A DNA stretch of 64,000 nt from Caulobacter sp. FWC26 (GCF_002742645.2 NZ_CP033875.1:2582001-2646000), one strand, 5' to 3'. Counted from the stretch's first letter, positions 1 to 8,824 are shown. The notes: generated from the letters alone by a model not told the origin. Numbers and translations are program-made.

Positions 1-1
1 G

Positions 2-1219
2 ACGTTCCGATCAGCCACCGCCGAGGATGTACGCCTGTACGAGCGGGCCGAAGCGGCGCTAGCCGAGGCGGAGCTGGCGGGAGAAGTGCTGATCCCAGAG
101 GATGGGATCGATACCTCGGGATGGTCGGACGAGCGATTGAGCGCTTACGGATATGGCCGCTGGCGGGACCTGTTCAACGCCCGGCAACTCCTGCATTTGG
201 GTCTCCTCGCCAAGGAAATCTCCCGCCTCGATCAGCCTCTACGCGGCGCGGTGGCGATGGCGTTCAGCGACCACCTGACCACCAACTGCATGATGGCGTC
301 CTATGCCGGGGGCTGGCGACGTCTGACGCCTTTGTTCTCCTTGAGGGCTTTTCGGCACATCCAGCGCCCGGTCGAACTCAATCCCTGGGTCGAGCGGGCG
401 GGACGCGGCACCTTCCCGAATGCGATCCGCAAGCTGACTTCGGCGGCGGCCTACGCCAGAAGCCCCAAGGAACCGGTCGGCGCCAAGGCCTTCATCGAGG
501 TCCCGACGCGCGCCCATCAGAGGGTCAACCAGATCCACATGGGAACAGCGAGCAATCTCGCCTTTCTGGAGACCGGGTCCATCGATGTCGTGATGACGGA
601 TCCACCCTACTTCGACAATATCGCCTACTCCGAGCTGGCGCGGTTCTTCGGACCCTGGCTCAAGGGCCTGGATGTGCTCGATGCCCGCGAACAGCAGGAC
701 ATCCTGGCCAACAGCCTAGTCGCAAACAAGTCGCGGGCCGGCAGCGTCGAGCGCTACACCGAAGGCCTGGGCCATGCGTTCGAAGAGATCGCCCGCGTGT
801 TGAAGTCCGATGGCATTGTCGCGTTCTCCTACCGACATACCGACGCGCCCGCCTGGCTGGCGCTTGCGGAGGCCATAGCGCGCACCGATTTGCGGATTAC
901 CAGCGTCCTGCCCATGCCCGGCGAAGCAGGCAGCGGCCTGCATGCGCAGGGTGATCGAGGCCTGTGGGACGCGGTGTTCGTTTTGCGGCATGGCGCAGGC
1001 CCCACACCCGTCCTGGGTGTGAGCGACAAGGATGTCGCCGTTGTTGAGGCCGAGGTTTCCGGATGGCTCGCCCGGTATGGCGAACTGGCCCTTCCATTCA
1101 ATGCGATCGACGCGGCGGCGCTTCGAAGGGCGGCTTTGGTCGGCAAGGCGTTGTCGCCAACCCGAAGACAGGACGACTCGAAGCTGATCGCGCTTGAGGA
1201 CGCGCTGCGACGACCCTAG
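2..1219 (+). CDS. DUF1156-type DNA methyltransferase, 3' part
   Basis: The reading frame is open from the left edge, so the gene begins upstream and only its C-terminal ~405 residues are seen. It carries the amino-methyltransferase motif IV DPPYFDNIAYSE near base 600, followed by the rest of a Rossmann methylase fold (RVLKSDGIVAFSYRHTD) and a C-terminal FVLRH strand. This matches the C-terminal half of large DUF1156 / Zn-ribbon DNA methylases, which modify adenine or cytosine in DNA and usually sit in anti-phage gene clusters. The next gene starts about 28 bases downstream on the same strand, so the two are probably co-transcribed. Which base is methylated, and the N-terminal domains, cannot be told from this fragment. 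Confidence 0.8.
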   Translation, partial: TFRSATAEDVRLYERAEAALAEAELAGEVLIPEDGIDTSGWSDERLSAYGYGRWRDLFNARQLLHLGLLAKEISRLDQPLRGAVAMAFSDHLTTNCMMASYAGGWRRLTPLFSLRAFRHIQRPVELNPWVERAGRGTFPNAIRKLTSAAAYARSPKEPVGAKAFIEVPTRAHQRVNQIHMGTASNLAFLETGSIDVVMTDPPYFDNIAYSELARFFGPWLKGLDVLDAREQQDILANSLVANKSRAGSVERYTEGLGHAFEEIARVLKSDGIVAFSYRHTDAPAWLALAEAIARTDLRITSVLPMPGEAGSGLHAQGDRGLWDAVFVLRHGAGPTPVLGVSDKDVAVVEAEVSGWLARYGELALPFNAIDAAALRRAALVGKALSPTRRQDDSKLIALEDALRRP

Positions 1220-1247
1220 ATTGTCCCCAAGTAAAAAGGGGAGCTCG

Positions 1248-4200
1248 GTGCCGTATCTAAGCAAACGCGTCGTTAGCAATTACTTCCGGACTGACTGCCC
1301 ACGTCAGCTGCGCCTGCTCCTTTCGCCTGAAAACAAGCAGTATCAACCGGAACGGGACGCACAGGGCATGCCGCCCAAAACGGTCGCCCGTGCTGGTATG
1401 GCGGCGCTGACGCAGGAAGGCGGCCGTTGGGAGCAGGACAAGCTGAAGGATCTGCAGGCAACCTTCGGCGCGGCGGCCGTCGTTGGCGTCGTCACCGGCT
1501 CCGACTTCCAGGACCAGAAGCTGCAGACTGTCATGCCCAACGCCCAGCCGGGCGTTTTTCTGGTCAGGCCTGCGTTCGAAGTGGGGGCAGCCTTTCAGTC
1601 CGCCATCGGCATTGACGCCCTGGCGGTCACCTACGGCCTAGGATTTGCCAGGCTGGTGCCGGACCTGATCCAGGTAATTGGTCCAGCGGAGGTGGGCCGC
1701 ATCGTGGAGGCCGATGGCTCAGTCCACGACGCGGACGGTCGGATTGGCTTGCGCGTCATCGACATCAAAATGACCGCCGAGCCTAGCGCCTCCTATTTCG
1801 CGGAAATCACCTACTACTCGCTGGCGCTCGCTGGCTGGCTCACCGACAACGGTTTTGCCGACCGATACGCGGTCGTCGCCGAGGCGGCCATCTGGCCGGG
1901 GTCGCATGAAGCCGCAGCGATCGTGCGACTGCAGGCCGACCGGCAGAAGGCCGGGACCACGGCGAGCGCACAGGATCTGGCAATCGCCCTGGCCGAAGAT
2001 ATCGAGACCCTCGAGATCGATGTCTTCGCTCCCCGTCTCAGGCACTTCTTCGTCGTCGAGTTGCCGCAGGTTCTCGCCAGCCCCTGGAAGAATCTCGACT
2101 GGCACGTGAGCACCGCGTGCAGTGGATGCGAATACCTAGGCTATGTGTGGAACGCGACGACACAGGAAAACCCTGATCATTGCATGCCCATGGCCAGGGC
2201 GCAGGGCCATCTTAGCTCGATCGCTTTCCTGCCCCGTGGCGCCCGGCGCGCGCTCGGCGACCGCAACATCAACACCACCGGCTCACTGGCGCCGCTGCAG
2301 GCGGACGACGCGGCTTTCGACTGCCACCCCAAACTGCGCGCGACTAGAACGGTGGTTGCTGGTCGCGCGCAGTCGTTGGCGAGTGGCAGCAGCGCAATTC
2401 CGGCGGGGTCGGGGACGTCGGCGGTCATCCCAAATTGGGCGGACCTCAATCTTTATCTGTCGGCCGACTTCGACCTGGGAAGCGGCCTCACCCTGGCCTT
2501 CGGGGTCGGCGGACACTCTTCGATCAACGGGCAGCGAGAGAAGATTGAAGCGCAGGTGTTCGTGAACGACACGCGAAGTGTCCAAAGCGAAACCCGTGAA
2601 CTGTTGAATTTCCTGGCCTATCTCGAGAAGGCGTTTTCCGACGCGACCAAGGCGAACGCCGACGCCACGGTTCAAATCTACATCTGGGATACCGTCACCT
2701 ACGAGCACCTCTTGCGGGTAATCGGCCGCAACCTTCAGCACGTTCTAGCCGATGGCAGCCTGAAGAAGCTTGCCTGGTTGTTTCCGCCTGAAGAGATCAT
2801 CGAGAACGCCAAGTTGCGCTCGGTGAACGCGCCGATCACCATCGTTCGCAACGCGGTCCAAGCGCTCGTCGCTGCGCCGATCCCCCACTACTATTCGCTT
2901 CTCGAATTGGCGCGAAAATACCCGCCGCCGGTGAAGCCGGGGGGCACGCCGTTCGAGTTCCGCGTCCCGGTAATCTTCGAAGATCCGCTCTCCGACCAAG
3001 TCCCCTCGGAAAGAGCGCATGAAATCTGGACCCGCATGGGCCAGCCCCGTCCTTGGAGTCAGCAGGTCACCCAGCTGCGCTCGACGGTGATCACCAAGCT
3101 TAGAGCCTTGCATTCGGTCATGTGGCGGCTTCGCGTCGACCTGCAGGGCCGCCTAAGCAGTCGTGCACCGAAGATCTCGGACATCAAACCGCCGGCATCG
3201 CTGCGGGGCGTGAGCGCCGATGGACAGGTCTGGTATGCGTTTGCGGGCCTTAATGCGCAGGTCGCCAGCCTGGAGCACGGCATCGCCCTGGCAATGCCCG
3301 TCCATGAACGAGAAGCGCGGTATCTGGCCGCCCGGCTTGACGCGGAGCTGATGGGAACAGATCTCGCGGCGGCGGCCAAAACGCTCGGCGTCATGCTGCG
3401 CCCCGGCGTAAGAATCTATACGCTGGCGGAGGGCTCCAGGGAGGCGAAGTTCGAGGAGGGCGAGTTCCTCTGCGCGCTCTCGCCCGCGTCGGAGGCCGGC
3501 TTTTATTCCCGGCGCCTCAACGACTTCACTGGCGGAACGCCATTGCCGCAGAACCTTCCGTACTGGATCCGTGAGTTTGGATCTCCGGGAAAGTTGACGG
3601 CGACGCAGATCGTCGCGATCGATCGCGATGCCCGCCTCGTCGCCGTAGCGTTCAAGCCGGAGGTCGACGCCTTCCTGAGACAGATCGAATCCTCGCTAGA
3701 TCTCCGGCGCGACGTCGTGCTCGACAAGCAGGTCCAGGATTTCCTGACCGACAGGCTGGAGGCGGCGCTCAAGGCCATTGGCAATCCGCCTCTGGCGATC
3801 AGCGCTGGCGCGCCCACCGCCAATGTCATCGGCAAGGCTGCGCCCAAAACCGCAACGGCTCATGTGCCGGTGGCGGACGTGCTCTGGGATACAAAGAACA
3901 CCGCGCTGGCCGCAACTGGCAGGAATGCGACGGCAGCTCGGGCCACGCTGGAAACGCTGGGCATTGAGCTCAACGACAGCCAGTGGGATGCTTGGCGCGA
4001 AGCGATGGAAAAGCGCCTCGCGCTCATCTGGGGGCCGCCGGGCACGGGCAAGTCGCAGACCCTGCGGGCCATTCTAATGGGGCTGCTGCTTGAGGCGCAC
4101 GCCGCCGGCAAGGTCATCCGCATCCTGGTGACCAGCAACACCTACGACGCGACCGACAACGTCGTGTTGCGCACGTTCGACCAGATCTTAAAGCTCGGTG

Positions 4201-5456
4201 CGGCGACGACCGGTGCGGTCAGGCTGGCCCGTCTACGATCGGATTCGAAGGAAGATGCGCCCGGTCTGCCGGTTGGCGTCAATCTTCACAACGACAAGGC
4301 CGAGCCGGGCGTCCACCACCTGCATGATCTGCTGAGCGGCCGGACGATGTCTGCGATCGTGTCGGCTCCTCCCCAACAGGTGACCAAGTTCGCGGGCATC
4401 AAAGGGGGCAGCGTCGCGCAACCACTTTTCGATATTGTGCTGATCGACGAGGCCTCGCAGATGGACATGGCCAGCGCGGTGCTGGCCCTCGCGCCGCTCG
4501 CGGCTGGCGGATCGGCGATCGTCGTGGGCGATCCCAAGCAGTTGCCCCCGATCCAGGCGGTCCAGGCGCCGCTCGGCCTCGAGTCGCTCGTTGGGTCGGT
4601 CTACGAATTTCTGGCGAACCATCGTGGGGTGGCCTCGAAGGACTTGCTCGAAAACTATCGCTCGAACAAGGAAATCGTCGGCCTCGGCCGTTTCGCCGGA
4701 TATCCGGCCGGTCTCACCGCGCGGTTTCCCGATCTTCGCATGCGGGTTGAAAGCCCCCTCCCCTTGGCCGTCCCAACGGACTGGCCATCGAGCCTCGCAT
4801 TCGATCCGGCGATTGCGCGGCTCTTGGAGCCCACCCAGCCGATTTCTGCCTTCATCTATCCGGAAGGCCGCAGCAGCCAATGGAACGATTTTGAGGCCCA
4901 GGTCGTGGCTTCGTTGCTCTGGATGTTGCGAGGCCACTTGGGCTCAGGCCTGCGGGGCGATCCCGATGCCGCCGGTACAGGGGTGCACGACGCGAAGAGC
5001 TTCTGGACCACGGCTGTTGGCGTGGTCACTCCTCACCGGGCCCATAAGGCTCTCGTGGTGTCCAAACTGCAGGCGCTTTTCGAGCCCCTCGGTGACGACC
5101 GCAGCCTCATTCGCGATGCGGTGAACACGGTTGAGCGGTTTCAGGGTCAGCAGCGCGACGTGATCATCGCCAGCTACGCGCTGGGCGATCCGGACGCGAT
5201 CGCGGATGAGGACGAGTTCCTGTTGTCGCTCAATCGCTTCAACGTGATGGCCTCGCGCCCTCGGGCCAAGCTCATTGTGTTGGCAAGCCAGGAGGTGATC
5301 AATCACCTGCCCGGCGATTTGGAAGTCATGCGCGATTCCCGGCTTCTGAAATACTTCGCCGAGACCTTCCTGAACGATCGCAGCGCCTGCGATATTCCGT
5401 TCAGGGATGGCCCGAACCTTGGAGTGAAGAGCGGCTCGTTCCGAAGCCGCAAATAG
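1248..5456 (+). CDS. RecB-like nuclease / superfamily 1 helicase fusion protein
   Basis: 1402 residues. I chose GTG 1248 because AAAAGGGGAG lies just before it; an earlier TTG at 1194 would overlap the methylase. Residues ~1-330 resemble a RecB/Cas4-type nuclease: Cys17, then a CSGC pair near 291-294 and a Cys near 312 form a possible iron-sulfur staple, and the VIDIKM stretch near 171 fits the PD-(D/E)XK core. Residues ~400-560 look like a YprB-type RNase H-like domain. The C-terminus (~900-1390) is a DNA2/UPF1-type helicase, with GPPGTGKS near 928, LIDEASQ near 1066, VVGDPKQLPP and VERFQGQQRDV. The layout recalls TM0106-family nuclease-helicases. Paired with the methylase, a role in degrading unmodified invading DNA is inferred, not shown. 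Confidence 0.82.
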   Translation: MPYLSKRVVSNYFRTDCPRQLRLLLSPENKQYQPERDAQGMPPKTVARAGMAALTQEGGRWEQDKLKDLQATFGAAAVVGVVTGSDFQDQKLQTVMPNAQPGVFLVRPAFEVGAAFQSAIGIDALAVTYGLGFARLVPDLIQVIGPAEVGRIVEADGSVHDADGRIGLRVIDIKMTAEPSASYFAEITYYSLALAGWLTDNGFADRYAVVAEAAIWPGSHEAAAIVRLQADRQKAGTTASAQDLAIALAEDIETLEIDVFAPRLRHFFVVELPQVLASPWKNLDWHVSTACSGCEYLGYVWNATTQENPDHCMPMARAQGHLSSIAFLPRGARRALGDRNINTTGSLAPLQADDAAFDCHPKLRATRTVVAGRAQSLASGSSAIPAGSGTSAVIPNWADLNLYLSADFDLGSGLTLAFGVGGHSSINGQREKIEAQVFVNDTRSVQSETRELLNFLAYLEKAFSDATKANADATVQIYIWDTVTYEHLLRVIGRNLQHVLADGSLKKLAWLFPPEEIIENAKLRSVNAPITIVRNAVQALVAAPIPHYYSLLELARKYPPPVKPGGTPFEFRVPVIFEDPLSDQVPSERAHEIWTRMGQPRPWSQQVTQLRSTVITKLRALHSVMWRLRVDLQGRLSSRAPKISDIKPPASLRGVSADGQVWYAFAGLNAQVASLEHGIALAMPVHEREARYLAARLDAELMGTDLAAAAKTLGVMLRPGVRIYTLAEGSREAKFEEGEFLCALSPASEAGFYSRRLNDFTGGTPLPQNLPYWIREFGSPGKLTATQIVAIDRDARLVAVAFKPEVDAFLRQIESSLDLRRDVVLDKQVQDFLTDRLEAALKAIGNPPLAISAGAPTANVIGKAAPKTATAHVPVADVLWDTKNTALAATGRNATAARATLETLGIELNDSQWDAWREAMEKRLALIWGPPGTGKSQTLRAILMGLLLEAHAAGKVIRILVTSNTYDATDNVVLRTFDQILKLGAATTGAVRLARLRSDSKEDAPGLPVGVNLHNDKAEPGVHHLHDLLSGRTMSAIVSAPPQQVTKFAGIKGGSVAQPLFDIVLIDEASQMDMASAVLALAPLAAGGSAIVVGDPKQLPPIQAVQAPLGLESLVGSVYEFLANHRGVASKDLLENYRSNKEIVGLGRFAGYPAGLTARFPDLRMRVESPLPLAVPTDWPSSLAFDPAIARLLEPTQPISAFIYPEGRSSQWNDFEAQVVASLLWMLRGHLGSGLRGDPDAAGTGVHDAKSFWTTAVGVVTPHRAHKALVVSKLQALFEPLGDDRSLIRDAVNTVERFQGQQRDVIIASYALGDPDAIADEDEFLLSLNRFNVMASRPRAKLIVLASQEVINHLPGDLEVMRDSRLLKYFAETFLNDRSACDIPFRDGPNLGVKSGSFRSRK

Positions 5457-5464
5457 CAGGACCG

Positions 5465-5490
5465 GCCGAGCCGGATGCATCCAGCTCGGC
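5465..5490. terminator. Hairpin between convergent genes
   Basis: GCCGAGC and GCTCGGC form a perfect 7-base-pair stem. The loop holds the palindrome GGATGCATCC, which extends the stem past one C/A mismatch. It sits exactly between the stop codons of the helicase (+) and the exonuclease (-), so a bidirectional terminator role is likely. There is no T-run on either side, so it may only stall polymerase. Confidence 0.45.
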
Positions 5491-5494
5491 AATC

Positions 5495-6403
5495 TCACCC
5501 CCGCTCGGAAAACCGCTCGAAGGCGGTGATCCGGCGGGGAGCGAGGTCGGGGTCGTAGCCGTAGATCTCCTGGGCAAGGAAGAGGAGTTCGGACTCGCGG
5601 TCGGCTTCGGCGACGTCGATGAACCAGGCCTTGGGGCCGGTGGCGTCGTCGCCGTTCCAGCGGTAGCCGCGGACCTTTAGCTTGTCCTTCTGCTCGAACG
5701 GCGAGTTGGTGGCGACAATGCGCCAGGTCGGGGACCGCGCGGCCTGCAGGAGGTGGGCCAGGGCCGTGCGGCCGTCGCTCAAGGGGCGGCCGAGGACCTC
5801 CAAGCCGGCCAGGCAGTCGTTCTCGGCGCGGTGGCCGTCGAAGAAGAAACCACACCGGCTGGCGAGGGTGGAGAGCCGGGTCCCTTCGGCCCCCTCCCCT
5901 TTCCAATCGACCTGGCTCATCGAGCAGGCCCAGCCCTTGAGCTTGAAGGCCTCGGTCAGGCGCTCGGCGAACGGGCGGTCGAAGGCGGCGTTGTGGGCGA
6001 TAACGATCACAGCCTCGGCGATGAAGGCGGCGACCTCTTCGGGATCGATCGCCCGGCCCTCGACCATGGCGTCGGTGATGCCGGTGATCTGGGTCACCTC
6101 GGCCGGGATCGGCTTGGACGGCTGGCTGAGCGCCACGAACGGGGCGTGGACCGCGCAGAGGCGGCCGTCTGGGTCGTAGTCGAACGGGACCATGGCCAGT
6201 TCGATGATCTCGTCGCGGCGGGTGTCCACGCCCGTGGTCTCGGTGTCCAGATAAATCCCGCGTTTGAGGCTGGCGGGGTCGGCGCCGACGTGCAGGGTAC
6301 AGGCCTCGAATCTGCGCAGTAGGCGATAGCGGCCGCTGGCTTCCAGCTGGGCGGCCATAGCCTCCAATCTAGCGAGGTCAGAGTCTGTCGGGAGATCGAG
6401 CAT
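5495..6403 (-). CDS. DnaQ-like 3'-5' exonuclease (DEDDh family)
   Basis: 302 residues from the ATG at 6403; an upstream in-frame start exists, but the added 59 residues do not look like protein. The DEDDh exonuclease motifs are clear: YLDTETTGVD (Exo I), AHNAAFDRPFAE (Exo II) and HRAENDCLAG (Exo III, with H and D). About 95 residues follow the nuclease domain, containing KLKVRGYRWNGD, a segment I recall from DnaQ-like proteins of alphaproteobacterial mobile DNA. It would remove nucleotides from DNA 3' ends, perhaps for repair or proofreading. It is convergent to the helicase-nuclease gene. Whether it belongs to the defence module, the ICE or neither is open. Confidence 0.8.
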   Translation of the reverse strand: MLDLPTDSDLARLEAMAAQLEASGRYRLLRRFEACTLHVGADPASLKRGIYLDTETTGVDTRRDEIIELAMVPFDYDPDGRLCAVHAPFVALSQPSKPIPAEVTQITGITDAMVEGRAIDPEEVAAFIAEAVIVIAHNAAFDRPFAERLTEAFKLKGWACSMSQVDWKGEGAEGTRLSTLASRCGFFFDGHRAENDCLAGLEVLGRPLSDGRTALAHLLQAARSPTWRIVATNSPFEQKDKLKVRGYRWNGDDATGPKAWFIDVAEADRESELLFLAQEIYGYDPDLAPRRITAFERFSERG

Positions 6404-6629
6404 TGGCGTCCGGGAGAATCGTCGAGCTATCGTGCCATACGAATGCAGGACGTGGCGGATGACCCTCAAGGAGGCCGAGTACGTTCGATTGAACCGCGCA
6501 CGATCACGGCCGAAAATCGGAATGCAGTTCCTGCTCGTTAGCCCGGCTCTAGTCCAGGGCTCGACGCTCACAAGCGTCATCGAGATGGGCCGCTGCCGGA
6601 AAGCGGCCCCTTCCTAGGTCAGAGAAGAG

Positions 6630-7040
6630 TCAGGTTTCGGCCTCGTGATCCTGCAGCACCTCTGCGCGCAATAGTCGGCCAGACGCCAGCCTACGCGAAA
6701 GCGCCTCTAGGAACCCCACATATCGCTCCTGCCCCTTCGCGTTCTGGGCCTTCTGATCGCCCGCGGCCAGGGCCGGAGTCGCTGTCAGCCAGGCCTTCAC
6801 GAACAGAGCGATCGCCTCGTTGGAGATCGTGAGGTCACGGCCGAGCCGTTCCAACTCCCTGCTCATCCGATCTAGACGCCGGGTAACTGCAGCTTCTGCT
6901 GCCTCGTCCGCGTCCGGCGAAAGATAGGCCGCTACAGCTGCCTGGACGATCTCCGACTTTGACCGCCTCATCCGCTTTGAGGCCGCGTCCAACGCCAGCG
7001 AAAGATCCCGTGCCAAAAAGACCTTCGTCTGAATCTTCAC
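6630..7040 (-). CDS. CopG/ribbon-helix-helix family protein of a conjugation operon
   Basis: 136 residues. The first ~45 (MKIQTKVFLARDLSLALDAA followed by RSKSEIVQAAVAAYL) fit a ribbon-helix-helix DNA-binding fold, followed by a coiled-coil-like helical region. In ICEs and plasmids with the trb type IV secretion system, a CopG-family gene of this size lies between traG and trbB. Here it follows the traG-derived gene with an ATGA overlap (start 7040, upstream stop 7037-7039), exactly that arrangement. However, trbB and the rest of the trb operon are absent downstream, replaced by 226 bases without a gene and the exonuclease. It may still act as a repressor of its operon, but its usual target genes are gone. 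Confidence 0.72.
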   Translation of the reverse strand: MKIQTKVFLARDLSLALDAASKRMRRSKSEIVQAAVAAYLSPDADEAAEAAVTRRLDRMSRELERLGRDLTISNEAIALFVKAWLTATPALAAGDQKAQNAKGQERYVGFLEALSRRLASGRLLRAEVLQDHEAET

Positions 7041-8623
7041 AGCGGGATCCCATCATCGGGATCAAGCGCCGCGATCCGGGCCGCAGCCCTGAACCGGCGC
7101 GACTGCTCGGCTTGGACGGACTCGTCGGCGTCCAGGTCAGGCTCAACTTCAGGCTCGACAGGATCCGCATCCATGGCGTCGGCCACCGGGGCATCGAGTT
7201 CCGGCTCGAGGCGAAGGCCGCCCTCGCTCGCGTCTTCAGCCGATCCACCCGTTCCATGGATGCGTGCCGCCGCGATGGCGGCCCAGGCCGACACCTCGGC
7301 CGGCACCAGGATCGAGGGCTTGCGCGGCGGACTCGAAACCCGAAGCTTTAGATCCTGGTCCAGATAATAGCGGACCTTGCTGGCCCGGATCGGAGCCACG
7401 CCGGAGACCTGAACGAGCGCCTCGTCGGCAGGCAGCTGCATCACCTCGCCCGGCGTCAGCAGCGGCCTGGCCGTCTCTTGGCGACTGACCATCAGGTGGC
7501 CAAGCCACGGCGACAGCCGGTGCCCGGCGTAGTTCTTCATGGCCCGCATCTCGGTGGCGGTGCCGAGACTGTCGCTGATCCTGCGCGCGGTGCGCTCGTC
7601 GTTTGTCGAGAACGCGACCCGCACGTGGCAGTTATCGAGGATCGAATTGTTCTCCCCGTACGCCTTTGCAATCTGGTTCAGGCTCTGCGCGATCAGGAAG
7701 GCCTTGATGCGGTATCCCGCCATGAACGCCATGGCCTGCTCGAAGAAGTCGAGCCGCCCCAGCGCCGGAAACTCGTCCAGCATCAGCAGTAGACGGGGCC
7801 GATGGCGCGCCAACTCCAGACCTTCCGTCAGCCGGCGGCCGATCTGATTGAGGATCAGCCGGATCAACGGCCGCGTGCGGCTAATGTCCGACGGCGGCAC
7901 GACCAGATAGAGCGTCACCGGCCGCCCAGGCGTGACGAGGTCGTCGATCCACCAGTCGCAGCGGGAGGTGACCGCAGAGACGATGGGATCGCGGTAGAGC
8001 CCCAGAAAGCTCATCGCCGTGGACAGGACGCCTGATCGCTCGTTTTCGCTCTTGTTCAGCAGCTCGCGAGCAGCGCTGGCGACGACGGGATGGACGCGGT
8101 CACCCAGGTGCGGGGTAGCCATCATGGCCCGCAGGGTCGCTTCGATCGTCCTGCGCGGATCGGCCAGGAAGTTGGCCACACCGGCTAGCGTCTTGTCCTC
8201 TTCGGCGTAGAGAACGTGAAGGATCGCTCCGACCAGAAGGCTGTGGCTGGTCTTATCCCAATGCGACCTTCGCTCTAGAGCGCCGTCGACCACGCACCGG
8301 ACCGGCGCGCCCTTGGCCAGCGCCTTGCGCTTGGCCAGCAGGCGCAAGGCTTGGCGGCGCCCCTCCCCCGCGCTGACGAGATAATAGCCGGTCTCGCGTC
8401 CATCCTTGAACTCGGGCTCGACGACGAGCGGCTGAAGCACGCCCTTGTGGCTGATCGAAGCGGCGCGGGACTCGATCACCTCGGCGCTATGGCCGACGCG
8501 GCGGACGTTCTTGGGCGAGGCCTTGAGGCGGTTGAGGGGGATGTCGCGGACTTCGCCGTACTGGACGACGAGGCCCGCCGGGGTCTGGGCCGCTTGCGGG
8601 GCCGGGGTTTGCTGGGTGGTCAT
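7037..8623 (-). CDS. Chimeric ParB N-terminus / TraG (VirD4) coupling protein C-terminus
   Basis: 528 residues in one open frame. Residues ~20-113 are a ParB/Spo0J-type N-terminal domain (IPLNRLKASPKNVRR, HKGVLQPLVVEP, YYLVSAGEGRRQALRLL). At about residue 114-118 (near base 8275-8285) the similarity switches to the TraG/VirD4 coupling ATPase, starting at SHWDKTSHSLLVGAILHVLY and running to about residue 445. The coupling protein's N-terminal membrane helices and Walker A loop are missing, while the Walker B region LLLMLDEFPALGRL is kept. The fusion is best explained by an in-frame deletion removing everything between parB and the middle of traG. It cannot be an active coupling ATPase. It starts under the duplicated hairpin leader, with AAGGAGG before the ATG. 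Confidence 0.85.
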   Translation of the reverse strand: MTTQQTPAPQAAQTPAGLVVQYGEVRDIPLNRLKASPKNVRRVGHSAEVIESRAASISHKGVLQPLVVEPEFKDGRETGYYLVSAGEGRRQALRLLAKRKALAKGAPVRCVVDGALERRSHWDKTSHSLLVGAILHVLYAEEDKTLAGVANFLADPRRTIEATLRAMMATPHLGDRVHPVVASAARELLNKSENERSGVLSTAMSFLGLYRDPIVSAVTSRCDWWIDDLVTPGRPVTLYLVVPPSDISRTRPLIRLILNQIGRRLTEGLELARHRPRLLLMLDEFPALGRLDFFEQAMAFMAGYRIKAFLIAQSLNQIAKAYGENNSILDNCHVRVAFSTNDERTARRISDSLGTATEMRAMKNYAGHRLSPWLGHLMVSRQETARPLLTPGEVMQLPADEALVQVSGVAPIRASKVRYYLDQDLKLRVSSPPRKPSILVPAEVSAWAAIAAARIHGTGGSAEDASEGGLRLEPELDAPVADAMDADPVEPEVEPDLDADESVQAEQSRRFRAAARIAALDPDDGIPL

Positions 8624-8643
8624 GTCTGCCTCCTTGGGGGCTG

Positions 8644-8672
8644 GGGTTCAGGCGCAAGGCGCGCCTGAAACC
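8644..8672 (-). promoter_or_regulatory. Hairpin leader A just upstream of the ParB-TraG gene
   Basis: Arms TTCAGGCGC (8647-8655) and GCGCCTGAA (8661-8669) form a perfect 9-base-pair stem around a 5-base loop. On the minus-strand transcript it ends about 10 bases before the AAGGAGG ribosome-binding site. The same structure with compensated base changes precedes the DUF3768 gene at 11,091-11,120, so a role in translation or mRNA stability is plausible. Confidence 0.55.
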
Positions 8673-8824
8673 GGCGCCCGTCGGCGAGACCGGGGGTGCA
8701 AGCGGAGGGGCGGCTTCGCGGGGACCCGGCTGCAGGGCGTCCTTGACGGCGTCCCGCTCTTCACGCGTCGCCCGAAGCTGGGCGGAAGCCGATCCAAAGC
8801 GCGCCGGGGGCGGAGCCCCAAGCC
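8647..8824. repeat. Dispersed repeat, copy A (leader of ParB-TraG gene)
   Basis: Two blocks (about 8647-8737 and 8773-8824) are nearly identical to 11,093-11,183 and 11,198-11,249. Copy A carries about 35 extra bases between the blocks where copy B has about 14. Both copies lie directly 5' of a minus-strand ICE gene, with the hairpin end next to the start codon. I see no protein-coding evidence in the repeat. Confidence 0.8.

Noticed and set aside
6432..6617. 61-codon plus-strand frame between exonuclease and CopG gene
   Set aside because: No ribosome-binding site, no recognisable motif and no conserved context; the gap is treated as gene-free.
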